Positions 33,169-42,268 of a stretch of DNA of 52,064 bases are shown here, piece by piece. The stretch's first letter is position 1. Every line of letters starts with the position of its first letter. Source of the DNA: Rhodothermaceae bacterium Tc-Br11_B2g6_7 (GTDB lineage: Bacteria > Bacteroidota > Rhodothermia > Rhodothermales > Salinibacteraceae). The notes under the pieces were generated by a model. That model was not told the origin of the DNA. It was given only the letters and a program-made list of their open reading frames with translations, and searched no databases. The DNA lies in the NCBI GenBank assembly GCA_001564055.1, contig LKNB01000013.1, positions 1 to 52,064 of the forward strand, in the 5' to 3' direction. The position numbers and the translations under genes are program-made.

Positions 33169-34428
33169 CTACGATGTCAGCACCGACCAGTCTTCCATCA
33201 CGGCCGCTGCAGAAAGCCGGCCTGAGGCCAGCGCTCCGTTTAGCGAAGCTGTGGCGCGGTGGTCACCGCAAACGTACTGCCCCTGCGCCAGCCGATGGTT
33301 CCGCACCGGTGGGGAGAGGAACGGGGGGGTCTGGTTGGGTAAGGCGTGCGCAATGCGGTAGGTGCGAAGATGCTGCCAGCCGTGCACCGCGGGGCCGAAC
33401 CAGTCGGCTAATTGGGCCACCACGTCCGCCTGTACGTTTGCTGCGGACCCGTTGGGTAAGCCCACAACCACAGCTGCAATGAGCGCTGCGCCCGATGGGG
33501 CGTAGGTGGGCGTGACGTTGGAGAGCACGGCCAGATTGTTGACGGGCCCCTCGTCTTCTGCATTTAGGACAAGAATGGGCTCGTCTACCGGTGCCTGCTC
33601 TGCAGCGAAATAGAAGCAGGTGGTGCCTCGGCTTTTTGGGGAGATGGTACCGTTGCCCAGGAGCGCATGGGCCGCCGGGGCTTCCGTGGCTACGACCACC
33701 GCGCGTGCCGCATGCTGCGTCCCGTCGGCGGTTGTCACGCGCGTTCCATTGATGGCCGTGACGGGGGTGTTCAGCTGAACCGTGCCGGGCGCCAGGTGGT
33801 CGGCCAGGTGATTGGGCACGGCTTGCATGCCCTGGGCAGGTACTGCGGTCTGTCCTGAACCGAACATGCGAAACGTGAACTCAAACATGCGGCTCGACGA
33901 CTCGAGCTTGCGGTCAAAGAAGATCCCGCCAAAGAAGGGGCGGAAGAACCGGTCAATCATCCGATCCGAGAACCCCCAGCGCTCACGCAGGGCCGTTTCG
34001 GTGGTTATTTCTTCCCGGGCGAAGACGCTGTCCAGATCCCCCCGCATGAGTTTGGCGCGCGCCCGGGCCACCTTCATCTTGTCGAAGAACGTTCCAATCG
34101 GGGAAAACACCATGCCCGGGGCGTCCATCGGATGGCGAAACGGATCGGCGAGGCGATGAAACCGCCCGTCGAAGCGTATCAAAGCTCCATCGTAAAACGG
34201 TTGGAGGTTAAGCGTATCGTAATCAGCTTCCGCCTGGAGCTCCGGATAGGCAGTGAGAAGCACCTGAAACCCACGATCCAGCAAAAAGCCCTCTACCTCA
34301 TCCGTCCGGACGCGTCCCCCGATGCCGTCAGAGGCCTCCAGGATGCGTACTTCCAAGCCCTCCCGCTGAAGGTGCCGCGCACACGTTAGCCCGGCCACGC
34401 CAGCGCCTACAATAACGACATCAGGCAT
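33169..34428 (-). CDS. FAD-dependent amine-oxidase/desaturase-like oxidoreductase
   Basis: 419 residues from ATG 34428. The N-terminal dinucleotide motif is [17 protein letters not shown] with the second-strand acidic residue in [12 protein letters not shown], followed by the R-rich FAD-fingerprint [19 protein letters not shown]. The C-terminal FAD contact reads [19 protein letters not shown]. This layout is shared by protoporphyrinogen oxidase, phytoene desaturase and amine oxidases. No substrate-specific motif is evident, and carotenoid neighbours are absent. It heads a six-gene operon with a membrane protein, pseudo-hydrolase, ferredoxin, MsrC and GNAT and diverges from hutH over 166 bases. 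Confidence 0.88.
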   Translation of the reverse strand: MPDVVIVGAGVAGLTCARHLQREGLEVRILEASDGIGGRVRTDEVEGFLLDRGFQVLLTAYPELQAEADYDTLNLQPFYDGALIRFDGRFHRLADPFRHPMDAPGMVFSPIGTFFDKMKVARARAKLMRGDLDSVFAREEITTETALRERWGFSDRMIDRFFRPFFGGIFFDRKLESSSRMFEFTFRMFGSGQTAVPAQGMQAVPNHLADHLAPGTVQLNTPVTAINGTRVTTADGTQHAARAVVVATEAPAAHALLGNGTISPKSRGTTCFYFAAEQAPVDEPILVLNAEDEGPVNNLAVLSNVTPTYAPSGAALIAAVVVGLPNGSAANVQADVVAQLADWFGPAVHGWQHLRTYRIAHALPNQTPPFLSPPVRNHRLAQGQYVCGDHRATASLNGALASGRLSAAAVMEDWSVLTS

Positions 34429-34594
34429 ACGGCAGAGAGGCGGTGAATAAACGATAATAGACGACTCATAGAACAACGAGGATACGGGATGTGCAGCGGA
34501 AAGTGCAGGGCAAGATGTAAATGTGATGGAACGTGGAGGTGTTCTGCCGCGCTATGCTGTCTTCCTCTTCTACGATAACGTCACGCTGAAGGCT

Positions 34595-36121
34595 ATGCCA
34601 ACCACGGTTTCTCCGCTCCATACCGTTCATGTAGCCTCGTTGCACGCCGACTTGAGCGCTTCGCTTGAGGCGCTTCGCACCGATTCGTCCGCTGTAGCCT
34701 CCTCGCGCGAAGTCGTGGATCAAGCTGTGGCGCGTGGTGAGCGACACTACGGCATCAACACCGGCTTTGGTGCGCTGGCGCAGCAGCGGATCGCGCCCGA
34801 ACAGGTCGAGCCGCTACAGCGCAATCTGCTGCTGAGCCATGCGGTAGGCGTTGGCGATCTGGTGCCAAAGCATCTCAGTCGACTTATGCTGCAGCTCAAG
34901 ATCCACGCGCTGGGGCTGGGCTACTCGGGCGTATCGCTTCCGACGTTTAACCGACTGCTCGACTGGGCCACGCGTGATCAGATTCCTGCGATTCCGAGCC
35001 GCGGTAGTGTGGGAGCCTCAGGCGACCTGGCGCCGCTGGCCCATCTGGCGCTGCCGCTCATCGGCTATGGAGCGTTTTGGAATGATGCGGGCACGGCTAC
35101 GCGGCCCGCAGCTGAGGTCCTGGCTGAGGAAGGCTGGGCACCGCTTACGCTGCAGGCAAAGGACGGGCTGGCCCTTATCAATGGCACCCAGCTCATGAGT
35201 GCCTACGGGGCGTATGTGCTGCATGAAGCCCGCCGATTACAGCAGCTGGCCGACCTCATTGCCGCGATGAGCCTGGAAGCTTTGCAGGGTAGCCTGACGC
35301 CCTTCGATGAGCGCTTGCAGACGCTCCGGCCACATCCCGGGCAAGCGGCGGTGGCGGCAAACGTGCGTCTGCTCCTCCAATCCAGCGAGATCCTGGAATC
35401 CCATCGGCACTGCGGCAAGGTGCAAGACCCGTACTGCCTGCGCTGTGTGCCGCAGGTGCATGGCGCCAGCCGGGACGCGCTGCAGTACGCGGAGGAGGTC
35501 GTAGCCCGCGAAGTCAACAGCGTAACCGACAACCCGATCGTCTTTGCGGACGGCGACATTTTGAGCGGCGGCAACTTTCACGGGCAGCCCCTGGCGTTGG
35601 TGCTGGACCACGCGAAGCTGGCCCTGGCAGAACTTGGGGCCATCTCCGAGCGGCGCACGTATTTGCTGTTGGCCGGCCACGATGGCCTGCCGGAGCTGCT
35701 CATGGAAGATACCGGGATCAACTCGGGGTACATGATCCCCCAATACACGGCAGCGGCTCTGGTATCTGAGAACAAGACGCTCTGCCATCCAGCGTCCGTT
35801 GACTCGATCCCGACGAGCCGGGGGCAGGAAGACCATGTAAGCATGGGCAGCGTGTCCGCTCTGCATCTGCTCGACGTCTTTCGCAACGTGGAGCACGTAC
35901 TGGCGATTGAGCTGCTGACGGCGGCGCAGGCCCTCGACTTCCGGCAGCCCCTCCGGCCGGGGCGTGGGGTGGAGGTGGCGCATGCGCGCGTCCGGGCCGC
36001 CGTCCCGCACCGTAGCCAGGATCATTTGTTCAGTGAGGACCTCGCCCAGTGTCTGCAGTTTGTGCAATCGGACGTCCTTCTGGAATCCGTCACTGATGTG
36101 CTTGGCTCGTCGCTCACATAG
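34595..36121 (+). CDS. hutH: Histidine ammonia-lyase
   Basis: 508 residues from ATG 34595, the usual HutH length. The autocatalytic MIO prosthetic group forms from A141-S142-G143 in SVGASGDLAPLAHLAL. Other family marks are HYGINTGFG with the catalytic Tyr, VTDNPIVF, and GGNFHGQPLA. It deaminates histidine to urocanate and ammonia. No hutU, hutI, hutG or regulator is in the window, so it is either a scattered pathway gene or serves another use. I see no clear promoter in the 166 bases it shares with the divergent FAD oxidoreductase. Confidence 0.94.
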   Translation: MPTTVSPLHTVHVASLHADLSASLEALRTDSSAVASSREVVDQAVARGERHYGINTGFGALAQQRIAPEQVEPLQRNLLLSHAVGVGDLVPKHLSRLMLQLKIHALGLGYSGVSLPTFNRLLDWATRDQIPAIPSRGSVGASGDLAPLAHLALPLIGYGAFWNDAGTATRPAAEVLAEEGWAPLTLQAKDGLALINGTQLMSAYGAYVLHEARRLQQLADLIAAMSLEALQGSLTPFDERLQTLRPHPGQAAVAANVRLLLQSSEILESHRHCGKVQDPYCLRCVPQVHGASRDALQYAEEVVAREVNSVTDNPIVFADGDILSGGNFHGQPLALVLDHAKLALAELGAISERRTYLLLAGHDGLPELLMEDTGINSGYMIPQYTAAALVSENKTLCHPASVDSIPTSRGQEDHVSMGSVSALHLLDVFRNVEHVLAIELLTAAQALDFRQPLRPGRGVEVAHARVRAAVPHRSQDHLFSEDLAQCLQFVQSDVLLESVTDVLGSSLT

Positions 36122-36154
36122 CGACAGCTCCTGGCGCCATTGGTGGCGGGTCGT

Positions 36155-37567
36155 TCAGGATGCTCGCGAGGCCGCCGCTTCATCGTGCGGCTCCAGCGTG
36201 CGCCCCAGTTGATGACGCAGACCAGCGCCGAGGTCTGTGTAAAGAAAAGGGTAGCCTGAGGCCTGCAGGCGCTCGGGCACGGCGCGGATGCTTTTGAGCA
36301 GCATATCGTCCGCCATTTCGCCTGCGAGGCGCCGGACCACCGGGGCAGGCATGCGCAGCACTGCCGGCCGGTTCACTACTGAGGCCAGCGTTTGAGTAAA
36401 CGTATCCATACGTGCCGGGGCCGGAGCGGTGAGGTTGAAGGGGCCGGCGGCACCCTCGGTGAATAGCAGGTGGTACAGGGCGCCCAGCACGTCATCCAGC
36501 GTAATCCAGGGAAAATACTGGTCGGCTGCCCCCACGCGCCCACCAAGGCCAAGCGAGAACGCAGGCGCCATCAGTTGGAGCGCGCCCCCTGCCGGCGTCA
36601 GCACGATGCCGATGCGCGGATGTACCGTACGGATGCCCGCAGCCGCCGCTGGCTCGGCGGCTTCCTCCCACGCTCGGCAAACGGCGGCCAGGAAGCCTCC
36701 GCCCCGCGACGGCATGGCCTCCGGCACCAGCGTCGCCGCCTGATCGCCGTAGTAGCCGACCGCGGATGCAGAAATAAAGACGTCAGGCGGAGCGTCCAGG
36801 GTGGCCAGTGCGTCAGCCAGCAGACGCGTGCCCGTCGCACGGCTCTCGTAGATGCGGTGCCGCTTGCGGCGGGTCCACAGGCCAAACACGTTCTCACCCG
36901 CCAGATGAACTACGGCGTCCATCCCCTCCAGCTTGCTGGTCTCAATTTCGCCATCGACCACATTCCAGTAGATCTCATGCGGTCCGGTCGGCCGGCGCCG
37001 CACCAGCCGGTACACGGTATGCCCGCCCGTCGAGAGAAAGGAGCTAAGGGCTGAGCCGATCAGGCCCGAGGCCCCGCTGATGGCCACCCGCAACGAGCGG
37101 TCGTCGGGATTATAGCGCCGGTGCAGCTGGAGGTCCTGCTGCGTGATGCGGTGCCGGTAGGCAAACTGCCGGTCCAACTCGGGGCCGCCCACCATCGTGT
37201 TGAGCCACGCGCCGACCGGGCCCAGCGGCGGCTTGTAGGTTAGCTGATCGGTGAGGCGCGTGCCGCCGTCTGGGGCGGGGTTCATCCGGTGGACATGATT
37301 CCAGGCGGCAAACGGTCCTTCCACCTGTCGGTCGGCGAACTGACGCCCCGGCTCCACGCTGTGGTGCTCGGCCACCCAGCGCACCGAGAGCGGGCCGGGG
37401 CCCAGCCGGATCACGGCACGGTCGCCGTCCTCAATGCCCTCAAACGACTCAAGCCGCACCGGTGCCCACGGCGGGGTCAGTCGCTGAAAGGCGCCCGGCC
37501 GGGCGTGCCAGTCGAAAACCTCGTCTGGCGAAGCGTTGATCGTAGAGGCGTAGGTGCGTTCGGCCAT
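36155..37567 (-). CDS. SRPBCC domain fused to TIGR01777-type SDR
   Basis: 470 residues. Residues 1-150 form an SRPBCC/START-like ligand-binding fold (TYASTINASPDEVFDWHARPG, later FAAWNHVHRM). From about 160 an SDR Rossmann domain of the YfcH/TIGR01777 class follows: GASGLIGSAL at 165-174, VVHLAGENVFG, ISASAVGYYGD and the C-terminal DUF1731-like tail (DDMLLKSIRAVPERLQASGY). The substrate is unknown; the N-terminal domain may present a hydrophobic ligand. It begins seven bases after the class I photolyase stop and is the last gene of the photolyase operon. Confidence 0.9.
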   Translation of the reverse strand: MAERTYASTINASPDEVFDWHARPGAFQRLTPPWAPVRLESFEGIEDGDRAVIRLGPGPLSVRWVAEHHSVEPGRQFADRQVEGPFAAWNHVHRMNPAPDGGTRLTDQLTYKPPLGPVGAWLNTMVGGPELDRQFAYRHRITQQDLQLHRRYNPDDRSLRVAISGASGLIGSALSSFLSTGGHTVYRLVRRRPTGPHEIYWNVVDGEIETSKLEGMDAVVHLAGENVFGLWTRRKRHRIYESRATGTRLLADALATLDAPPDVFISASAVGYYGDQAATLVPEAMPSRGGGFLAAVCRAWEEAAEPAAAAGIRTVHPRIGIVLTPAGGALQLMAPAFSLGLGGRVGAADQYFPWITLDDVLGALYHLLFTEGAAGPFNLTAPAPARMDTFTQTLASVVNRPAVLRMPAPVVRRLAGEMADDMLLKSIRAVPERLQASGYPFLYTDLGAGLRHQLGRTLEPHDEAAASRAS

Positions 37568-37573
37568 GAGCCC

Positions 37574-39025
37574 TTATTTGATCTGTTCGTAGGCGTCAAG
37601 GGCCTGCTCACGGGCGTCGCTATGGTCAACCATTGGCATGGGATAGGTTTCGCCAAGGGTGATGCCCGCGGCTTTCAACGCGCCGCTCGGGGCGTCCCAC
37701 GGCGCGTGCAGATACTTCGTCGGCAAGTCGGCAATCTCCGGCACAAAGCGCCGGATGTAGTCGCCGTTGGGGTCGTGGCGTTCGCTCTGCGAGACGGGGT
37801 TGAAGATGCGGAAGAAGGGCTGGGCGTCGGCGCCGCTGCCGGCGGCCCACTGCCAGCCCATGGTGTTGGAGGCCAAATCTCCATCCACCAGGGTATCCCA
37901 GAACCAGCGTGCCCCCTCCAACCAGTGGATCCGCAGGTCCTTCGTCAGGAACGACCCGACGATCATGCGGACGCGGTTGTGCATCCAGCCCGTTTCGTAC
38001 AATTGGCGCATGCCGGCATCCACAATGGGGTACCCCGTCTGCCCCTGCTGCCAGCGTTCCAGGGCCTCATCGTCTTCCACCCACGCGAAGTCCGCAAACT
38101 TGTCCTTGAGCGGTTGGGTGTCGGTTTCCGGATAGTGGTGCAGCAGATGATAGGAGAACTCGCGCCAGACGATCTCCTGCAAGAACGACTCGGCGTCCTC
38201 GTGGATGTCGCCGTTCAATGCTTCATGGGTGGCATGCCATACCTGACGCGGCGAGAGCTCGCCGTGGTGGAGATAGGGGGAGAGACGGGAGGTGCCGTCT
38301 TGATCGGGCCGGTCGCGGGCGGTGTCGTAGGCGTGAACTTTCTCTGCGAGAAACATCTCAAGCCGCTGGTGCGCTGCGTCCTCGCCCGGGGTCCACGTCG
38401 CACGTAGCCCGTCGGCCCAGTCGACGCCGTCACGGGCTTCTGGCAGCAGCTGCAAGGCCGATACGTCATCAGAAGCAGGCCATGTATCCGGAGCGGTGCC
38501 CTCGAACTCGGGTGCAGGCAGAGGGGGAGTGGCGGCGCGCGTCTGGTTCAGCAGCTTGTTGAATTTCCGCCAGAACGGGGTGTAGACGTGATAGGGGCCA
38601 CCCGTGGTGGTCTCGATGGCCTCCGGGTCGTGCAGCAGTCGGCCAGGAAAGCGCGTCACACTGAGCCCCTTGTCGTCAAAATGCTGGATGAGTTCGGCGT
38701 CGCGCTCGTCAAGCGCCGGCACGTGCCGCTGATTCCAGTAGATGCCGTCGGCGCCGGTTTCTTCAATGATGGCGTCGAGGACATCAGTGCTTGCGCCGGT
38801 GCGCAGGATGAGCCGCGACCCTTCGTCAGCGAAGCGCTCCTGGAGGCGTGTGAGCGAATGGTGCAACCACCAGCGAAGCGCTCCGCCGGGGGCCCAGGCT
38901 CCTTCTTCATCGGGGGCCCAGATGAACAGCGGGATAACGGTATCGGCATCCTCCACCGCATGCGCAAGGGCCGGGTTATCGCCGAGACGCAGGTCGTTGC
39001 GGAGCCAAACGAGAAGGGTAGACAT
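37574..39025 (-). CDS. phr: Class I deoxyribodipyrimidine photolyase
   Basis: 483 residues, close to E. coli PhrB. The N-terminal alpha/beta antenna domain starts LLVWLRNDLRLGDNPALAHA. The FAD-binding helical domain contains SRLSPYLHHGELSPRQVWHA, REFSYHLLHHYP, WQQGQTGYPIVDAGMRQLYETG, WMHNRVRMIVGSFLTKDL, and DLASNTMGWQWAAGSGADAQPFFRIFNP, all diagnostic of CPD photolyases. It splits cyclobutane pyrimidine dimers with blue light. It lies 29 bases downstream of a second, Fe-S-containing photolyase and seven upstream of the SRPBCC-SDR gene. Two photolyases in one operon suggest strong selection by sunlight. Confidence 0.95.
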   Translation of the reverse strand: MSTLLVWLRNDLRLGDNPALAHAVEDADTVIPLFIWAPDEEGAWAPGGALRWWLHHSLTRLQERFADEGSRLILRTGASTDVLDAIIEETGADGIYWNQRHVPALDERDAELIQHFDDKGLSVTRFPGRLLHDPEAIETTTGGPYHVYTPFWRKFNKLLNQTRAATPPLPAPEFEGTAPDTWPASDDVSALQLLPEARDGVDWADGLRATWTPGEDAAHQRLEMFLAEKVHAYDTARDRPDQDGTSRLSPYLHHGELSPRQVWHATHEALNGDIHEDAESFLQEIVWREFSYHLLHHYPETDTQPLKDKFADFAWVEDDEALERWQQGQTGYPIVDAGMRQLYETGWMHNRVRMIVGSFLTKDLRIHWLEGARWFWDTLVDGDLASNTMGWQWAAGSGADAQPFFRIFNPVSQSERHDPNGDYIRRFVPEIADLPTKYLHAPWDAPSGALKAAGITLGETYPMPMVDHSDAREQALDAYEQIK

Positions 39026-39054
39026 AGGGACGTTCAGAAAATACAGACAGGTTG

Positions 39055-40602
39055 TTACAGGGAGCCCTCGTTCGCTTTCGTGCGGACGGCTGCAGCACGC
39101 TCTTGGATGGCCTCCAGCTGATCGTCCGACTTCCGCCGCACGTTGGCCAGCTGAAAGTTCATGCGCCGATTGCCGCTAAGGGTGTCTTCGTGGCGCTGCA
39201 GGAAATCCCAGTAGAGCGTGGTGAACGGGCAAGCGTCCTCTCCCGTAGCGGCGTCCGGGTCGTAGCGGCAGTGGCTGCAGTAGTTGCTCATCCGGTTGAT
39301 GTACTTGCCGGACGCGGTGTAGGGCTTCGTGGCGACGAGCCCGCCGTCGGCGTACTGGCTCATGCCGATGGTGTTAGGCGCCGAGACCCACGGCCAGGCG
39401 TCGGCATACATGCTGAGGTGCCAGGCATCGAATGCCTGCGGATTGGCGCCATAGAGCAAGCTAAAGAGGCCGGTCACCATAAGCCGCTGGATGTGATGCG
39501 CATAGGCCGTCTCTTTCAGCTGATCCACCGTCTGCTGCACGCAGGTCATGTGCGTCTCGCCCGACCAGTAGAAGTCGGGCAGCGGTTCGGTGGCCTCCAG
39601 CGCGTTGCGTTCCTCGTAGCCTTCGCCAGCGTGGTAATAGACGCCACGAATAAACTCGCGCCAGCCCAGGATTTGCCGGATGAAGCCCTCCACCGCGTTG
39701 ATGGGCGCATCGCCTGTATGGTAGGCTTCTTCCGCCGCATTGATGGCCTGCCGGGGATGCAGCAGGCGCAGGTTGAGGGCGGTGGACAGCCGTGAGTGGT
39801 AGAGAAACGGCTCGTTCGTCCACATCGCATCCTGGTACGTGCCGAACGTGGGGAGGCGGTTTGTGATGAAGTCTGCCAGTGCATCCTCGGCCTGCGCGGG
39901 CGTGACGGGCAGGTTGAATCCGTCGAGGGTGCCCGGATGATCGGCGAAGACCTCTTCCACCAGGGCGCAGACCTCATCCGTGATCGCATCTGAAGCAAAC
40001 GTGGGCGGCTCGGGCAGCAGCCCCGGGCCATCTGAAGCGAACGACTCCCGGTTGTCGTCATCAAAATTCCACTCGCCGCCAACCGGGTCGCGATCCCCTT
40101 CAATCAGCACGTCATGGTCGCGGCGCATCTCCCGGTAGAAGTACTCCAGGGTGAGCCGTTTGCGGTCGTCGGCCCATTCATCGAAATATGCTGGAGTGGC
40201 CAGGAAGTGGGCGTCATCGTGCAGCGTGAGTGGCACCTCCGCTTCCTCACACGTCGCCTCTATCGTGCGTAGCTGCCGGAGGTCGCCGGGCAAGACGACG
40301 CGCACCTCTTCAGCGGCGTGGGCGTCAATCGTGGCCAAGAGCCACGGGCCGAGCGCGGTGGGGGCGTCGGTCGCCGTCAATGGCTGATAGTCGATAGAGA
40401 GGCCACGTGCTTCCAGGTCCTCCCGGAAATGCCGCATGGCGGAAATGATGAGCGCCAGGCGGATCTTGTGGAAGGGCTGGGCACGGAAGGCGTCCGGCAA
40501 CTCAGCCATCGCTACGACGTCCGTTTCCGGGTCGGCGTCGGCCAGAAGGAGGCTGTCGCGGTCGAGCTGGTCTTGAAGAACAAGCAGAAGTCGGGTTGCC
40601 AT
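39055..40602 (-). CDS. Iron-sulfur (6-4)-type photolyase (FeS-BCP/CryPro)
   Basis: 515 residues. The start MATRLLLVLQDQLDRDS and the FAD domain (LNLRLLHPRQAINAA, ILGWREFIRGVYY, WPWVSAPNTIGMSQYADGG) match the bacterial FeS-BCP family. The four [4Fe-4S] cysteines are at C354, C442, C445 and C458, with the same spacing as C350/438/441/454 of Agrobacterium PhrB, a proven (6-4) photolyase. It likely repairs (6-4) photoproducts, using DMRL as antenna. Its ATG overlaps the stop of the SDR gene by one base (TAATG), so translation is coupled to that gene. Confidence 0.93.
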   Translation of the reverse strand: MATRLLLVLQDQLDRDSLLLADADPETDVVAMAELPDAFRAQPFHKIRLALIISAMRHFREDLEARGLSIDYQPLTATDAPTALGPWLLATIDAHAAEEVRVVLPGDLRQLRTIEATCEEAEVPLTLHDDAHFLATPAYFDEWADDRKRLTLEYFYREMRRDHDVLIEGDRDPVGGEWNFDDDNRESFASDGPGLLPEPPTFASDAITDEVCALVEEVFADHPGTLDGFNLPVTPAQAEDALADFITNRLPTFGTYQDAMWTNEPFLYHSRLSTALNLRLLHPRQAINAAEEAYHTGDAPINAVEGFIRQILGWREFIRGVYYHAGEGYEERNALEATEPLPDFYWSGETHMTCVQQTVDQLKETAYAHHIQRLMVTGLFSLLYGANPQAFDAWHLSMYADAWPWVSAPNTIGMSQYADGGLVATKPYTASGKYINRMSNYCSHCRYDPDAATGEDACPFTTLYWDFLQRHEDTLSGNRRMNFQLANVRRKSDDQLEAIQERAAAVRTKANEGSL

Positions 40603-41345
40603 TACTGCCCCCGTACGGTGCCGAGGCCACCGTCCACCCCGATGACCTGCCCGGTGACCCAGTTGCTCGTATCTGTGAGCAACCAGTGAGCGGCCGGCGC
40701 GACGTCTTCAGGCGTACCTACGCGCCCCAGTGCGTGCATCTGCTCGGACTGCTTCCGGCCGGCATCGCTGCTCAGGATGTGCTGCGACATGGGCGTATCT
40801 ACGAGCCCGGGTGCCAGCGCATTGACGCGAACACCACGGCGTGCGTAGGTCGCCGCTGCCGACTTGGTGAGGCCGAGAATGCCCGCTTTTGCGGCGGCGA
40901 TGGCTTCGTGGTTCTTGAGGCCGGTCCGCGCCACCGCCGATGCGCTGAGCACAATCGAGCCGCCATCCTTCATCATAGCCCGGGCCGCCGCTTTAACGGT
41001 GAAGAAGCTGGTGTCGAGGTTTTTGGCCAGGGTGGTCCGGTATTCATCCACCGACGTCAGGTGGGCCGGCTTCAGGAGAATGGATCCAACAAAGTTGCCC
41101 ACACCGTCGAGTCGCCCGTAGGTATCAGTGGCGTGGTCGACGATGCGTTGGACGTCGTCATAGTTGGTGGCGTCGAGCGGGAAGGCGTCTCCGTCAACGT
41201 CAGCGGCAAGCTCGTTGAGATCTGTCTCCGTACGGGCCCCAAGGATCAACTGGGCGCCGTCTGCGGCCAGCAGGCGCGTGACGTGCGATCCGATGCCGCC
41301 GGTTGCGCCGATGATTATGTAGACGGGGGAATCAGGTTCTGACAT
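40602..41345 (-). CDS. SDR-fold protein missing the catalytic Tyr, photolyase-coupled
   Basis: 247 residues from ATG 41345. The cofactor motif is IIGATGGIGSHV (12-23) and the fold is a classical SDR to its C-terminus (GQVIGVDGGLGTVRG). In the active site, where YxxxK is expected, the sequence is NHEAIAAAKAGI: Ile149 stands in place of Tyr and Lys153 is kept. The Ser region (VLSASA) is present. It is therefore unlikely to be a normal dehydrogenase. Its stop and the start of the Fe-S photolyase share the T of TAATG, so the two are translated together; a role with the photolyase or its flavin/antenna cofactor is an inference. Confidence 0.9.
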   Translation of the reverse strand: MSEPDSPVYIIIGATGGIGSHVTRLLAADGAQLILGARTETDLNELAADVDGDAFPLDATNYDDVQRIVDHATDTYGRLDGVGNFVGSILLKPAHLTSVDEYRTTLAKNLDTSFFTVKAAARAMMKDGGSIVLSASAVARTGLKNHEAIAAAKAGILGLTKSAAATYARRGVRVNALAPGLVDTPMSQHILSSDAGRKQSEQMHALGRVGTPEDVAPAAHWLLTDTSNWVTGQVIGVDGGLGTVRGQ

Positions 41346-41551
41346 AGAAGTGTGTGTCCGTAGGTAGTAAGCGAATATCGTATACAGTAGGCCAAGGTGA
41401 CCCTTGCGTGAGGTGCCGGTGGCACGGAAGCTCTCTTGTGGAGGATCCAGCCGCGGGGGCATATATTCAGATTGTTACCCAGGCCCGTAGCCCCGGCGAT
41501 GCGGTACCCGCTGGCGTGGAATCATGCGTGGTTTATAGTGTAATCACGCAC
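41346..41551. other. Intergenic leader upstream of the photolyase operon
   Basis: No open reading frame of note. It contains GTATAC dyad sequence (41380-41385) about 35 bases before the SDR start, a weak TGCGTG/CACGCA inverted repeat (41525-41530, 41545-41550), and no clear -7/-33 pair. The promoter of the photolyase operon must lie here because a terminator closes the upstream gene. Confidence 0.45.
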
Positions 41552-41588
41552 ACAAAAAATGCCGAGAGCGCGTGTGCGCCCTCGGCAT
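41552..41588 (-). terminator. Intrinsic terminator after the fasciclin gene
   Basis: ATGCCGAG (41559-41566) and CTCGGCAT (41581-41588) pair perfectly, with GCGC/GCGC adding to the stem, and on the minus strand the hairpin is followed by a U-run (A-run 41554-41559). It lies 50 bases beyond the fasciclin stop. Confidence 0.9.
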
Positions 41589-41638
41589 CAGGAAACATCG
41601 TCCGGTAATCTACCGGGCGTTGTACACGCTACTGGTGT

Positions 41639-42220
41639 TTACTCTTCCGGGGGAAGGAGTACGGAGTCAATCACATGGATCACGCCGTTGTCACCCATCA
41701 GGTCAACTTCGATCACGTTAGCATCATTGATCGTGACATTACCTTCGTCATCTACATTGATCTGAATGTCTTCGCCTTGCACCGTAGCTGCTGATTCGAG
41801 ATCAGCTACGTCTGCAGAGGTGACTTCACCGCTGACGACGTGGTAGGAGAGGATGTCAGCGAGTTGGTCCTGGTTTTCCTCTTGAAGTAGCTCCTCGAGG
41901 GTGCCCTCAGGAAGAGCGTCGAACGCTTCATTCGTAGGAGCAAAGACCGTGAAGGGACCGGGTCCCGCCAGCGTCTCATCGAGGCCTGTCGCGCCGAGTG
42001 CCGTCACCAGCGTCTCAAACCGCTCGTCGCCGGCGGCGATGTCCACGATGGTCATCGTCGGCTCCTCATCCATCATCATTTCCTCGTCCATCTCGTCCGG
42101 GTCCGGCATATCTTCCGGGGCCTCGCACGCGGTGATGGTAAACAGTAGGGCCACAACGGCCATCATGCTGGTGGCGCGGCCAAGCCAGCGCTGCCACGAT
42201 TTGCTGCGGTCAAAAATCAT
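41639..42220 (-). CDS. Fasciclin-domain lipoprotein
   Basis: 193 residues. The N-terminus has a basic start, a hydrophobic core and the lipobox TITAC (Cys at about residue 32), so it is a lipoprotein. A very acidic linker (PDPDEMDEEMMMDEEP) follows, then one FAS1 domain (about 57-190): TLVTALGATGLDETL, GPFTVFAPTNEAFDALP (the H1 motif), and ILSYHVVSGEV ending in VIHVIDSVLLPP. FAS1 proteins mediate adhesion or matrix interactions at the cell surface. The gene is monocistronic: it has a Bacteroidota promoter, a perfect AGGAGG six bases before the ATG, and a terminator. These signals suggest high expression. Confidence 0.93.
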   Translation of the reverse strand: MIFDRSKSWQRWLGRATSMMAVVALLFTITACEAPEDMPDPDEMDEEMMMDEEPTMTIVDIAAGDERFETLVTALGATGLDETLAGPGPFTVFAPTNEAFDALPEGTLEELLQEENQDQLADILSYHVVSGEVTSADVADLESAATVQGEDIQINVDDEGNVTINDANVIEVDLMGDNGVIHVIDSVLLPPEE

Positions 42221-42226
42221 AAGTTT

Positions 42227-42232
42227 CCTCCT
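42227..42232 (-). promoter_or_regulatory. Perfect Shine-Dalgarno of the fasciclin gene
   Basis: AGGAGG on the minus strand stands six bases before the ATG at 42220. This and rpsU are the only strong SD sequences I see in the window, a notable exception in a genome that otherwise initiates without them. Confidence 0.85.
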
Positions 42233-42268
42233 GTGAATCGATTATGCAATGCGTCGGGTGAGAGTGTG

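Noticed and set aside
34466..34747. 93-codon minus frame in the hutH/FAD-oxidoreductase intergenic region
   Set aside because: Half of it is antisense to hutH, and no motif or SD is present.
37289..38407. Plus frame of 372 codons across photolyase and SRPBCC-SDR genes
   Set aside because: Crosses a gene boundary on the other strand and has no motif; photolyase signatures are clear on minus.
41380..41385. GTATAC as a CarH/LitR light-response operator for the photolyase operon
   Set aside because: Only one short half-site-like dyad is present; a full operator and a MerR-family gene are lacking.
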